This document shows, piece after piece, positions 51,282 to 60,389 of a stretch of 64,000 nucleotides of DNA. Below the pieces are notes generated by a model, which was given only the letters and a program-made list of their open reading frames with translations, had not been told where the DNA came from and did no database searches. Within the stretch, counting starts at the first letter, position 1, and every line of letters begins with the position of its first letter. The translations under genes were made by a program, and so were the position numbers. Origin of the DNA: Clostridiales bacterium (GTDB lineage: Bacteria; Bacillota; Clostridia; Christensenellales; Aristaeellaceae); NCBI GenBank assembly GCA_015056255.1, contig SVGP01000014.1, positions 1 to 64,000 on the forward strand, written 5' to 3'.

Positions 51282-51662
51282 ATGGATAAGACGGCGCGGC
51301 TTTCCTTTCGCCGGGGCGATTTGGTTTCGGTCGGACTTATATTGATTCTGATCGTTTTGTGCGCGGCTTTGTTTTTTCCGCGCGGGGAAAATGCAGCAAG
51401 CGAAGTACAGGTGTATCTGGACGGAAAGCTTGTTTATGCTTATCCTCTTTATGAGGACAGAACCATTACATTAACCGGCGTGTATACAAACGAAATCGAG
51501 ATCAAAGATGCATCCGTCAGGATCTTAAAAAGCGATTGTCCGGGCGAGGACTGCGTGCATACAGGATGGATATCGTCGGCAGGCCGCTCGATTGTGTGCC
51601 TTCCGAACCGCGCGGAAATCAGAATCACAGGTCAGCCGGATGTCGATTTTGTTGTGAGGTAG
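51282..51662 (+). CDS. NusG-domain-II-containing membrane protein
   Basis: The 126 residues have one N-terminal membrane helix (about 17-33) and then a small beta domain with VYLDGKLVYAYPLYEDRTI and the motif CPGEDCVHTGWIS...SIVCLPNR. This NusG_II exported family almost always precedes a Gx transporter and flavin-transfer genes in Clostridia. The function is unknown; the two Cys could form a redox or metal site. It leads the electron-transfer operon, with its start about 85 bases after a MITE-like repeat. Confidence 0.88.
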   Translation: MDKTARLSFRRGDLVSVGLILILIVLCAALFFPRGENAASEVQVYLDGKLVYAYPLYEDRTITLTGVYTNEIEIKDASVRILKSDCPGEDCVHTGWISSAGRSIVCLPNRAEIRITGQPDVDFVVR

Positions 51663-51665
51663 CGC

Positions 51666-52178
51666 ATGAAAAAAACATATAAGCTCGCCCTCACATCTAT
51701 CCTATTGACCCTCGCCCTTGCCCTTTCTTATATGGAAAGGTTTTTTCCGCTTCAGATGCTGATCCCGCTTCCGGGGGTAAAGATGGGCCTTGCGAATATC
51801 GTAAGCCTTGTGGCGCTGTATCTGCTCGGCGGAAAATACGCGCTTTCGATTCTCGCTGTGCGCTCGCTCCTCACTTCCGTTTTTGCAGGCAGCGTAACAA
51901 GCTTTCTGTTTTCCGTCTCGGGCGGCATTTTGGCAATACTGGTTATGTCGCTTTCAAAGCGCGTGAAATTTTTCTCCGTATACGGCGTAAGCATTCTGGG
52001 CGCAGCGGCTCATAATATCGGGCAGATCGCCTGCGCGATGATCCTTATGAATTCCGTATACATCGCGTCGTATCTTACGTATCTTCTCATCATTTCTATC
52101 TTTACGGGCTTTGTTGTCGGGTTTTTGTCGTCCGGCGTTATAAAATCGCTTTTAAAAACCCGCATGCTTGAGTCGTAG
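51666..52178 (+). CDS. Gx transporter family membrane protein
   Basis: It has five or six predicted membrane helices in 170 residues with LSYMERFFPLQMLIPLPGVKMGLANIVSLVALYLLG, the signature of the Gx family (once called heptaprenyl diphosphate synthase component I). The family resembles ECF-type substrate-binding proteins and is common beside NusG_II and ApbE; flavin or thiamin-like substrates have been suggested without proof. The gap to the preceding gene is only 3 bases. Confidence 0.9.
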   Translation: MKKTYKLALTSILLTLALALSYMERFFPLQMLIPLPGVKMGLANIVSLVALYLLGGKYALSILAVRSLLTSVFAGSVTSFLFSVSGGILAILVMSLSKRVKFFSVYGVSILGAAAHNIGQIACAMILMNSVYIASYLTYLLIISIFTGFVVGFLSSGVIKSLLKTRMLES

Positions 52179-52231
52179 TCTTTGCGGAATCGTTTCCGCT
52201 TAAGGAATATCAAATTGGAGGACCGATTGTC

Positions 52232-53290
52232 ATGAAAAAGCTTTCCCTGATCCTCGTATGTATTCTCATCGCCCTTTCCATCACCGCCTGCACGGGCACG
52301 CCCGTCATCTACATGACGAACTGCGACTGCCCTGAAAACCACGTATCCGCTCCTGCGCCTGTCCCGGTGGAGGGCGACTTAAAAACGGGTCTGGCCATCG
52401 TCGCAGGCGCGAAGGATTCCAAGGGCGCGACGGCTGATGCGAACGGCGAAGCCAAGTACGACGTAACCGTCGTCGCCGTCACCGTTGACAATAACGGCGT
52501 GATCGCATCCTGCATCATCGATTCCGTCGGCGCAAGCCTGAATTTCGACGCGGCGGGTGCGATTGTAAGCGATGTAAACTCGCCCATCAAAACCAAAAAC
52601 GAGCTCAAAGAAGACTACAACATGAAAGCGTACGCCGGCAGCAAGTACGAATGGTACGAGCAGGCCAAGGCGCTTTCCGATTACGCTGTGGGCAAGACCG
52701 TAAGCGAGCTTAAAAACGGCGCGGTCAACGAAAGCGGCAAGGCCAAGGACGCCGATCTGGCCTCCGTCGCTACCATCTACATTGGCGGATACGTAAACGC
52801 CATCGAAAAGGCCGTTTTAAACGCGCAGCCCCTCGGCGCAAAGGCGGGAGATGAGCTTCGCCTGTCCATCGTTCCCGCATTCGCCTCCTGCGCTTCCGCT
52901 ACCAGCGAAAAGGCCGGAAACGCCGAAATGGATGTGGATGCGTGCGCTCTCACGGTGAATGCAGGCGCAATCACCAGCTGCGTGATCGATTCGGTTCAGT
53001 TAAAGGTTGGCTTTGACGCGCAGGGTCAGGTGGTTTCGGGAAATACCGATGAAGTCAAAACCAAGAACGAGCTTAAAGAAGACTACAACATGAAAGCGTA
53101 CGCCGGCAGCAAGTACGAATGGTACGAGCAGGCCGCGTCCTTCTGCAAATACGTAACCGGAAAGACCTTTGACGAGGTTGCTTCCATCGCCGTAAACGAA
53201 AGCACGAAGCCCACGGACGCCGACCTTTCCGCAACCGTAACCATTTCCATCGGCGGATTCAAGGGCTTGATTACAAAGGCCGCCAACTAA
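52232..53290 (+). CDS. Two-repeat lipoprotein (FMN-binding-like)
   Basis: A lipoprotein signal ends at Cys20 (LSITAC). Two homologous domains follow (about 50-195 and 205-352), each with a VTxDNNG/INAGAITSCVIDS strand, then KTKNELKEDYNMKAYAG... and a closing DADL-T-IYIGG helix. A roughly 66-base stretch in the two copies differs by only one base. The layout resembles tandem FMN-binding lipoproteins used in extracellular electron transfer, but no SGAT-type flavinylation motif is obvious. ApbE starts 2 bases after it. Its role as exported electron carrier is an inference. Confidence 0.78.
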   Translation: MKKLSLILVCILIALSITACTGTPVIYMTNCDCPENHVSAPAPVPVEGDLKTGLAIVAGAKDSKGATADANGEAKYDVTVVAVTVDNNGVIASCIIDSVGASLNFDAAGAIVSDVNSPIKTKNELKEDYNMKAYAGSKYEWYEQAKALSDYAVGKTVSELKNGAVNESGKAKDADLASVATIYIGGYVNAIEKAVLNAQPLGAKAGDELRLSIVPAFASCASATSEKAGNAEMDVDACALTVNAGAITSCVIDSVQLKVGFDAQGQVVSGNTDEVKTKNELKEDYNMKAYAGSKYEWYEQAASFCKYVTGKTFDEVASIAVNESTKPTDADLSATVTISIGGFKGLITKAAN

Positions 53291-53291
53291 A

Positions 53292-54308
53292 ATGAAGCGA
53301 ATTTTCGTTATTTTGCTGCTGTTTTCGCTTTTCCTTACGGGCTGCAGCGAAAAAAAGGAACAAAAGCAGTACACCGCAACCTTTTTAACCCTCTTTGACA
53401 CCGTGACCACCGTCATCGGGCGCGATGTAAGCGAAGAAGCGTTTTCAGAAAAAGCGCAGAAGGTTCACGATGCGCTGTATGATTATCACGTGCTTTTTGA
53501 TATCTATAACGACTATGAATCGGTGAACAATTTAAAAACCGTGAATGACAATGCAGGCGTCGCGCCCGTTCAGGTGGATAAAAAAATCATCGACCTTATA
53601 TTGGATCTTAAAAAGTACGACGAAATGACCCATCATCGCGTGAACGCCGCCATGGGCAGCGTGCTTTCTCTCTGGCATGAGGCAAGGCAGGATGGCATAA
53701 ACGACCCCGAAAACGCGTATCTGCCGGACGAAAACGCGCTTCGTGAAGCGCAAAAGCACATAAGATTTGATTCCGTGATCGTGGATCAGGAAAAGTCCAC
53801 CGTCTTTATTACAGATCCCGATCTGTCTTTGGATGTAGGCGCGGTCGCAAAGGGCTGGGCGGCGGAAAAGGCAGCCGAGATTTCGCCCGAGGGGCTATTG
53901 ATCAGCGTCGGCGGAAACGTCGTGGCAACCGGCCCCAAGGATGAAAAGGGCACCCCTTGGGTAATCGGCATACAGGACCCGGACAGTGACAAATATCTTC
54001 ATACGATTTATCTCACCAAAGGCAGCGTCGTAACCAGCGGCGACTACCAGAGAGGGTATTTGGTAAACGGGGCATACTACCACCACATCATCGACCCGGA
54101 AACGCTTTTCCCGGCAAGGCTTTATCGGGCCGTCACGGTTGTCTGTGAATCCTCTTCGCTTGCTGACGCGCTGTCGACTGCGCTTTTCCTGCTCCCGATG
54201 GACGAAGGGCAGGCGCTTTTGGACAAATGCAATGCGGAAGCCGTGTGGATCGATATGGAGGGAAAAATTCACTACAGCCCTGCCTTTCAAAAACTCATTC
54301 GAACGTAA
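53292..54308 (+). CDS. apbE: FAD:protein FMN transferase (ApbE), lipoprotein
   Basis: A lipoprotein signal ends in LFLTGC (Cys18). The domain has TFLTLFDTVTTVIGRD, LDVGAVAKGWAAEKAAE, ISVGGNVVATGPK, VTSGDYQRG and HHIIDPETLFPA, all ApbE motifs including the Mg-binding part. It attaches FMN to Thr or Ser of exported proteins; the RnfG and RnfD in this operon carry likely acceptor sites. Of 338 residues. Confidence 0.96.
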   Translation: MKRIFVILLLFSLFLTGCSEKKEQKQYTATFLTLFDTVTTVIGRDVSEEAFSEKAQKVHDALYDYHVLFDIYNDYESVNNLKTVNDNAGVAPVQVDKKIIDLILDLKKYDEMTHHRVNAAMGSVLSLWHEARQDGINDPENAYLPDENALREAQKHIRFDSVIVDQEKSTVFITDPDLSLDVGAVAKGWAAEKAAEISPEGLLISVGGNVVATGPKDEKGTPWVIGIQDPDSDKYLHTIYLTKGSVVTSGDYQRGYLVNGAYYHHIIDPETLFPARLYRAVTVVCESSSLADALSTALFLLPMDEGQALLDKCNAEAVWIDMEGKIHYSPAFQKLIRT

Positions 54309-54322
54309 ATGAGGTGAAAACT

Positions 54323-55633
54323 ATGAAACGCCTGTTTTTCGGCGGCATTCATCCCAAATACAACAAGGAAATGTCGACCGAGATCACCGATATTCAGAAA
54401 ATCTCCCCGAAATTTGCCTGCCTGCCCATGCAGCAGCACATAGGCGCAGCCTGTACGCCGCTTGTAAAAGTCGGCGACTATGTTCTGCGCGGCCAGAAAA
54501 TCGGCGACGGCGAGGGTATGTGCGTGCCGGTTCACGCATCGGTTTCGGGAAAAGTCGTCGCGGTTGAAAATCGACCGCATCCAAACGGCGGGGAAGCGCT
54601 CACCGTTGTGATTGAAAACGATTTTAAGGATACGTCCATCCTTCCAGAGGGCATGAACGAAAGCGCCGAGGACATGGACGCGGACACGGTTCTTCACAAA
54701 ATCCGCGAAGCCGGCATCGTCGGCATGGGCGGCGCGGCGTTTCCGGGCAGCATCAAGGCCTTGGGCGCGATGGGCAAGGTGGACACGCTCATTGCCAACG
54801 CCTGCGAATGCGAGCCCTACATTACAGCCGACGATTACCTTTTAAGAAAAACGCCCGATCAGATTTTAAGTGGCGTTGAGATTTTAAAAGCCATCATCAA
54901 GCCCGAGCGCGCAATTGTCGCCATCGAGGACAACAAAAAAGAAGGCATTTCGGCGATCAGGGAAATTTTACCCCGCTATCCCGGCATTGAAGTGGTCGTT
55001 TTGCCCACCCGATATCCGCAGGGCTCCGAAAAACAGCTGATTCAGGCCGTAACCGGCCGCGAAGTGCCGCCGGGCAGCCTGCCCGCCTCCATCGGCTGCG
55101 CGGTTTTCAACGTGGCAACCTTCGCCGCCATCCATCGCGCCGTCAGATGGGGCTATCCCATCACCCAGCGCATTGTGACCGTTTCCGGCGAAGCCATAAC
55201 AAGACCCCAGAATTTCATCGTGCGCTTGGGCACGCCGTTTCACGATCTGATTGAAATCGCGGGCGGCCTTAACGACAAAACCGAGCGCGTCATCTCCGGT
55301 GGCCCCATGATGGGAAAGGCGCAAAGTGATTTGAGCGTTCCTGTTGTGAAGGCAACAAACAGCGTTTTATGCCTTTTGAAGGACGAAAACGGCGCGGCGG
55401 AAAATCCCGTGTGCCTAAGGTGCGGAAAATGCGTGTCCGTGTGCCCCATGAAGCTACAGCCCTTATACATGTACCGCTATCAGAGGGCGGGCGACGTCAA
55501 AATGCTGCTTAAATACAACCTGACCGACTGCATGGAATGCGGAAGCTGCGCCTACACCTGCCCGGGTAAGCTGCCCTTGGTTGAAACCTTCCGCCTTGGC
55601 AAAAAAATGATCAAGGAGGCGAATGGAAAATGA
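54323..55633 (+). CDS. rnfC: Rnf complex subunit RnfC
   Basis: It begins MKRLFFGGIHPKYNKEMS, has the RnfC barrel-sandwich region and the NADH/FMN site (GIVGMGGAAFPGSIKA, ANACECEPYITADD), then a SLBB-like part and two 4Fe-4S motifs near the end: CLRCGKCVSVCP and CMECGSCAYTCP. Of 436 residues. RnfC is the NADH-side peripheral subunit of the ferredoxin:NAD oxidoreductase. The ATG chosen has GAGGTG upstream; the open frame before it overlaps apbE. Confidence 0.95.
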   Translation: MKRLFFGGIHPKYNKEMSTEITDIQKISPKFACLPMQQHIGAACTPLVKVGDYVLRGQKIGDGEGMCVPVHASVSGKVVAVENRPHPNGGEALTVVIENDFKDTSILPEGMNESAEDMDADTVLHKIREAGIVGMGGAAFPGSIKALGAMGKVDTLIANACECEPYITADDYLLRKTPDQILSGVEILKAIIKPERAIVAIEDNKKEGISAIREILPRYPGIEVVVLPTRYPQGSEKQLIQAVTGREVPPGSLPASIGCAVFNVATFAAIHRAVRWGYPITQRIVTVSGEAITRPQNFIVRLGTPFHDLIEIAGGLNDKTERVISGGPMMGKAQSDLSVPVVKATNSVLCLLKDENGAAENPVCLRCGKCVSVCPMKLQPLYMYRYQRAGDVKMLLKYNLTDCMECGSCAYTCPGKLPLVETFRLGKKMIKEANGK

Positions 55634-56571
55634 AATTGACCGTAGCCTCGTCCCCTCATATCCGGGGAGCTTTTAAAACCAGCCGATTGATGCTGGATGT
55701 TGTGATTGCGCTTATGCCCGCGGTCAGCGTGGGCATTGCGAGGTTTGGACTGCGCGCGCTTCTGATCATACTGATTTCCATTTGCGCATCCGTCATAACC
55801 GAGCTTCTTTACTGCGTGCTTTTAAAAAAGCGCATAACCATTATCGACGCTTCCGCCATTGTGACCGGGCTTCTTCTGGCCTTGACGCTGCCTGTGTCCG
55901 CGCCTCTTTGGATGAGCGCGGCAGGCGCGGCGTTTGCCATTCTGTTTGCAAAGATGCTCTTTGGCGGCCTTGGACAAAACATCTTTAACCCCGCCCTCAT
56001 CGGCCGCGCGTTTCTGATGCTGATCTATCCCGTCGGCATTACGCGCTATGCAATGGCTCCCGACGCGGTTTCCCAAGCCACGCCGCTTCACAAAATGGTC
56101 ATGCCGTCGCTTCCGGAGGAATCGGTTCTCGATATGTTCTTGGGCTTCTGCCCGGGCTCGATCGGCGAAATTTCCGCCCTTGCGCTTTTGATCGGTTTTG
56201 CCTATCTTCTTGTAAGAAAGGTCATCTCCTGGCGCATTCCCGTGTTTGTAATGGCGTCAAGCGCGGTTTTGTCCCTGATTTTTGCAAAAGCAGGATCGCC
56301 CATCGAGTGGATGCTTTATACGCTTTTCTCGGGCGGACTCATGCTTGGCGCAATCTACATGGCGACCGACTATGCGACGTCTCCCGTCACAGCCAAGGGC
56401 CAGATGCTCTACGGCGCGCTGATCGGCGCGCTCATCGTGCTTTTCCGCTATTTCGGCATCTACCCGGAGGGCGTAACCTACGCCATCCTTCTGTCCAACG
56501 CGCTTGTGTGGATTATTGACCGCTATACTGCGCCGCGCCGCTTTGGAACGGGGAAAGGAGCGAGAACATGA
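55630..56571 (+). CDS. rnfD: Rnf complex subunit RnfD
   Basis: It starts LTVASSPHIRGAFKTSRLMLDVVIALMPA, the RnfD/NqrB signature, and has about nine membrane helices in 313 residues. The flavin-attachment region reads DAVSQATPLHKM, close to the D-[AS]-V-T-GAT-PL motif, with Thr as likely FMN site, although Gln replaces Gly. The last part (YMATDYATSPVTAKGQMLYGALIGAL) is conserved. It overlaps rnfC by 4 bases. Confidence 0.95.
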   Translation: MKLTVASSPHIRGAFKTSRLMLDVVIALMPAVSVGIARFGLRALLIILISICASVITELLYCVLLKKRITIIDASAIVTGLLLALTLPVSAPLWMSAAGAAFAILFAKMLFGGLGQNIFNPALIGRAFLMLIYPVGITRYAMAPDAVSQATPLHKMVMPSLPEESVLDMFLGFCPGSIGEISALALLIGFAYLLVRKVISWRIPVFVMASSAVLSLIFAKAGSPIEWMLYTLFSGGLMLGAIYMATDYATSPVTAKGQMLYGALIGALIVLFRYFGIYPEGVTYAILLSNALVWIIDRYTAPRRFGTGKGART

Positions 56572-57110
56572 AAAAGCTCAGCTGTATTCTGATTCCGCTT
56601 CTTGCGCTGATTGTGTCCTGCGCGCTTGTGTTTTCCGTATCGTATTTCACCTCTGATTTGAGGAAAGAAAACATTCAGAAAGAACACGAATACATGATGC
56701 GCCTTTTGCTTCCGGGCAGCGAAAACTTTGTGCATGAACCCTACTTAGGCAATGACGAGGCCGTCCTTTCCGTTCACAAGGCCGAAAACGGCTTCGTCGT
56801 CGAAACGATGCACGAGGGTTATAACGGCAAAATCGTGATGATGGTGGGCGTGAATAACGATGGACGTGTCACCGGCCTGGTCGTTCGGGACATGAATGAA
56901 ACCCTCTCCCTCGGCATGAACGCGCTTTATGATCACGAATTCCTGTCTCAATTTCTAAACACATCGGGCGACAGCAAGGTCGGCGAAACCGTGGACGCGA
57001 TCACCGGCGCGACCGTAACCAGCAAAACCATCCAAAAATGCGTGTCCTCCGCCGTAGCCGTCGTGACCGGCGCGGATACGTCCTCGACCGCAACGACATG
57101 GGGAGGCTGA
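56568..57110 (+). CDS. rnfG: Rnf complex subunit RnfG
   Basis: One membrane helix (about 5-26) anchors an extracytoplasmic FMN-binding domain. The flavinylation motif DAITGATVTSKTI (143-155) is present, Thr149 being the expected ApbE target. Of 180 residues, shorter than usual but complete. It overlaps rnfD by 4 bases. Confidence 0.95.
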   Translation: MKKLSCILIPLLALIVSCALVFSVSYFTSDLRKENIQKEHEYMMRLLLPGSENFVHEPYLGNDEAVLSVHKAENGFVVETMHEGYNGKIVMMVGVNNDGRVTGLVVRDMNETLSLGMNALYDHEFLSQFLNTSGDSKVGETVDAITGATVTSKTIQKCVSSAVAVVTGADTSSTATTWGG

Positions 57111-57114
57111 GCAT

Positions 57115-57552
57115 ATGAAACACAAATCATCATTCATCCATCTGTCCCTCATGCTCGTTTTAGTGGTTGCGCTGATTGCAATCACCCTTGTTCATACCTT
57201 CCTTCCCCAGTTTTTGATCCCGAAGGCGACGATTGTGAACCTTGCGATTTTGTCCTGCGCCGCGCTTTTGATCGATCACTATATTGCAAAGGGCGCAAAG
57301 CGCAATTATCTTCTGATCGCCGTGTTTTCCTTCCTGTCGTTTTTCCTTCTTCCGTATCTCGCTGCCTACGCTCCGATTCTTGAAAGCCTGAAAATCGCTT
57401 TCGTCGGCATGGTCATTTTTACCTTTTTCTCTTTCCTCTTTACTGCCTGCGTCGATCGCCTCTCAACCGGCCCGAAGGCGAAGCTTGCGCCCGTTTTGAC
57501 CGCGGTTTTCCTCGTTCTGGCCGCGCAGTGCTTTGAGGGAATGATTTTTTAG
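57115..57552 (+). CDS. Unknown four-to-five-helix membrane protein in the Rnf operon
   Basis: The 145 residues consist of about five hydrophobic helices (about 9-30, 41-56, 66-84, 92-112 and 124-143) with short loops (IAKGAKRN, DRLSTGPKAKL). It occupies the place where rnfE normally follows rnfG, but is too short and does not resemble RnfA or RnfE (about 190-220 residues, six helices). It starts 5 bases after rnfG and is followed by a terminator. A substitute membrane subunit is conceivable. I do not recognise its family. Confidence 0.75.
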   Translation: MKHKSSFIHLSLMLVLVVALIAITLVHTFLPQFLIPKATIVNLAILSCAALLIDHYIAKGAKRNYLLIAVFSFLSFFLLPYLAAYAPILESLKIAFVGMVIFTFFSFLFTACVDRLSTGPKAKLAPVLTAVFLVLAAQCFEGMIF

Positions 57553-57570
57553 GCTTGAAAGAAAAAACTA

Positions 57571-57619
57571 AAAACAGAGCTCACCGACGCTTAAAAAGCG
57601 GAAGTAAGCTCTGTTTTTT
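57571..57619. terminator. Bidirectional terminator of the Rnf operon and metH-like gene
   Basis: AAAACAGAGCT and AGCTCTGTTTT enclose an inner hairpin CGCTT/AAGCG, with A- and T-runs on each side. Confidence 0.8.
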
Positions 57620-57698
57620 ATATAAAAATGAGGCTTAAGTAGTTTTTGTTTCTGCCAAAGCCTCCATACAGGGAAAAACGGAAATGATCCGCTCAGCG

Positions 57699-58913
57699 CT
57701 ATGCTTCAATAAGCATGGAACCGTATTTTTCGCAGACAGCCTTCGCCTGCGCGCCCGAAAACACGCATGCGATGCCGGGATAGGTGAAAAGCGCTTTTTC
57801 AAGCTTTTCGGTATCATCCGTTTTGAACGCCAGCGGCGTTTTTCCGTTGGCGGCGCATTCGGAAACGAAATCGGAGATTTCGTCTGCGTCGATTTCGTCA
57901 AGATCGATGACCGCGAGCAGATCCTCCGGCTCCAGATCGAACATATCCTCGGGATCGGAAACCTCGGCCTGATTTTCGAGGGCCTCGGAAAGGGGATAAA
58001 ACGCCCTTGCGGAGGAGACGTATTTTTCTTCGTCTTTATCGCGCTTTTTCGGTTCGCCGCCTGCCAGGGCGGAAATGGCTTTGATATGCTCAGGCGTTGT
58101 TCCGCAGCAGCCGCCGATCGCGCCTGCGCCCATTTCCACGATGGTTTTCATGGCCTTATGCATTTCTTCCGGGGTGTAGGGGTAATAGGTCGATCCGTCC
58201 GGACGGGACTTCGGAAGGCCGGCGTTGGGCTGAACGATGACGGGCAGATGAGTTGCGTTTATAAGCCTTCCGATGGTCTTCATCATCTGTTCTGGGCCTT
58301 CGGAGCAATTGATGCCGACGGCCACTGCGCCTGCGGCTTCGGCGATTTTTGCGCACACTTCGGGGCACGCGCCGGTTAAGGTTTTTCCGTTTTGAAAGGT
58401 GAAGGACACGGCGCATTCAAGGCCGATTTCCTTGGCTGCGAGGGCGGCTGCGCGGGCTTCGGAAACGTCGGTCTGCGTTTCGATCATGGCAAAATCCGCG
58501 CCCGCTTCCTTTGCCGCGCGAAGCTGAATCAGGAAGGTTTCAAAAAAATCTTCCATTTTATATTGGCCTACGGGATACAGAAATTCGCTGGTCGGGCCGA
58601 TATCGACCGCCACGAGCGCGTTTTCGCCCGCCGCTTCCTTGGCAAGCGTCACGGCGGCTTTGGTGATGGATGCGCTTTGGCCCTTTTTGCCCTTGTGGGA
58701 AAGCGCCATTTCGGTTGCGCCGAAGGTGTCGGATAAAATGACGTTTGCGCCGGCTTCAAGGTATTTTTTGTGAATGCCCGAAATGACCTCGGGGCTCGTG
58801 ACTGCCAGTTCGTCGGGACAGGCGGTCTTTATGCCCATCTGACCGATCAATGCGCCCATGCTGCCGTCAAAGAGTAGAACCTGATTTGAAATTGCCTCGG
58901 AAAATGCGCCCAT
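57699..58913 (-). CDS. Homocysteine S-methyltransferase domain protein (MetH N-terminal type)
   Basis: Residues 1 to about 290 match the homocysteine-binding module of cobalamin-dependent methionine synthase: LLFDGSMGALIG, DTFGATEMAL, GINCSEGPEQM and GGCCGTTPEHIKA with the three zinc cysteines. The folate, cobalamin and reactivation domains of MetH are not present. Instead about 110 residues follow (from YVSSARAFYPLSEA to the end), acidic and alpha/beta-like, which I do not recognise. The methyl donor may be another protein or S-methylmethionine. Monocistronic. Confidence 0.85.
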   Translation of the reverse strand: MGAFSEAISNQVLLFDGSMGALIGQMGIKTACPDELAVTSPEVISGIHKKYLEAGANVILSDTFGATEMALSHKGKKGQSASITKAAVTLAKEAAGENALVAVDIGPTSEFLYPVGQYKMEDFFETFLIQLRAAKEAGADFAMIETQTDVSEARAAALAAKEIGLECAVSFTFQNGKTLTGACPEVCAKIAEAAGAVAVGINCSEGPEQMMKTIGRLINATHLPVIVQPNAGLPKSRPDGSTYYPYTPEEMHKAMKTIVEMGAGAIGGCCGTTPEHIKAISALAGGEPKKRDKDEEKYVSSARAFYPLSEALENQAEVSDPEDMFDLEPEDLLAVIDLDEIDADEISDFVSECAANGKTPLAFKTDDTEKLEKALFTYPGIACVFSGAQAKAVCEKYGSMLIEA

Positions 58914-58989
58914 GTGGCTTCGCCTCCTCGAATATACGAAATTATAACATAATTAGGCCAATACAGCAACTCGATTTTACCCGGGCGCG

Positions 58990-59018
58990 TTGCAAAATCA
59001 AGAAAAATGTGCTAAAAT
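58990..59018 (+). promoter_or_regulatory. Promoter of tig
   Basis: TTGCAA (58990-58995) and TAAAAT (59013-59018) are 17 bases apart. Confidence 0.65.
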
Positions 59019-59074
59019 CTCTTCTGCTATGATTGATATCAATGTGCCATTTCATATCAGGAGGGACTTTTATC

Positions 59075-60355
59075 ATGGGTTCTACGTTTGAAAAACTTTC
59101 TTCCAACAAGGTAAAGCTCAGCTTTGTAGTAGACAAAGACGTTTTTGCCGCTGCTCTTAAAAAGGCCTACACCAAGACCGCAGGCCGCTTTACTATCCCC
59201 GGCTTCCGCCGCGGCAAGGCCCCCATGCATGTGATCGAGATGCACTACGGCCCCAGCGTTTTCTTTGAGGAAGCGTTTGACGAAGTCTTCCCCACTGTTT
59301 ACTCCGAAGCCCTGCGCGAGCACAACGTGGAGCCGGTTGACCGCCCCGAAGAGCTGGATGTTACCCAGATCGAAAAGGGCAAGGATCTGATCTTCTCCTG
59401 CGAAGTATTCGTTCGCCCCGACGTTACCCTCGGCAACTACAAGGAGATCGAAGCTGAAAAGACCGCTGTCGAAGTGACCGACGACGACGTAACCGCCGAA
59501 ATCGAGCGCGCCCGCGAGCGCAACGCCCGCTTTATCGAAGTGACCGACCGCGCTGCGAAGCTGGACGATCAGGTCAACATCGACTATGCCGGTTTTGACG
59601 GCGACAACCAGTTTGAAGGCGGCACCGCGAAGGGCTTTGACCTTACTCTCGGATCTGGTATGTTCATCCCCGGCTTTGAAGAGCAGCTGGTCGGCGCCGA
59701 AGTCGGCGCAGACGTTGACGTAAACGTTTCCTTCCCCGAGGAATATCACGAGAAGTCCTTAGCCGGAAAGCCCGTTGTTTTCCATGTACACGTAAACTCC
59801 ATCCGCGAGAAGGAAGTTCCCGCGCTGGACGACGAGTTTGCCAAGGACATGAGCTTTGACACCCTCGATGAATACAAGGCCGACGTTAAGGCCAACCTCG
59901 TCAAGCAGGCCGAAGAGCGCGCCGAGACCGCTTTTGAGAACGAAGTCGTAGAAAAGGCCGTTGAAACCTGCGAAATGGACATCCCCACCGCCATGGTTGA
60001 GGAAGCCATCGACAACATGATGCGCGATATGGAACTGCGCCTCGCCTATCAGGGCATGAAGCTGGACGATTACTTCAAGTACACCGGCCAGAGCAAAGAA
60101 GATGTTCGCGAAATGTATCGCGAGCAGGCTCATGATCGCGTAAAGACCCAGCTGGCCCTTGAAGCCATCCGCGACGCCGAAGGCATCGCCGCCTCTGACG
60201 AAGAAGTGGACGCCGAAATCGCCAAGCTCGCTGAAAGCCGCAAAAAGTCCGTTGAGGACATGAAGGCCACCTTCCAGCCCGGCGACATGGAATACTTCAA
60301 GCAGGTAGCCACCATGAACAAGGTCGTTGCCTTCTTAAAGTCCTGCGCCAAGTAA
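59075..60355 (+). CDS. tig: Trigger factor
   Basis: This ribosome-bound chaperone has the signature FTIPGFRRGKAPMHVIE near residue 40, a PPIase domain (about 150-235, with DDQVNIDYAGF and FIPGFEEQLVG) and a long helical C-terminal domain. Of 426 residues, normal. The start has GGAGGG 10-11 bases upstream; an earlier frame start has none. It forms the conserved tig-clpP-clpX order. Confidence 0.96.
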   Translation: MGSTFEKLSSNKVKLSFVVDKDVFAAALKKAYTKTAGRFTIPGFRRGKAPMHVIEMHYGPSVFFEEAFDEVFPTVYSEALREHNVEPVDRPEELDVTQIEKGKDLIFSCEVFVRPDVTLGNYKEIEAEKTAVEVTDDDVTAEIERARERNARFIEVTDRAAKLDDQVNIDYAGFDGDNQFEGGTAKGFDLTLGSGMFIPGFEEQLVGAEVGADVDVNVSFPEEYHEKSLAGKPVVFHVHVNSIREKEVPALDDEFAKDMSFDTLDEYKADVKANLVKQAEERAETAFENEVVEKAVETCEMDIPTAMVEEAIDNMMRDMELRLAYQGMKLDDYFKYTGQSKEDVREMYREQAHDRVKTQLALEAIRDAEGIAASDEEVDAEIAKLAESRKKSVEDMKATFQPGDMEYFKQVATMNKVVAFLKSCAK

Positions 60356-60389
60356 TAGAACCCTCTTAAAAAGCATATCATAAAAGAAG

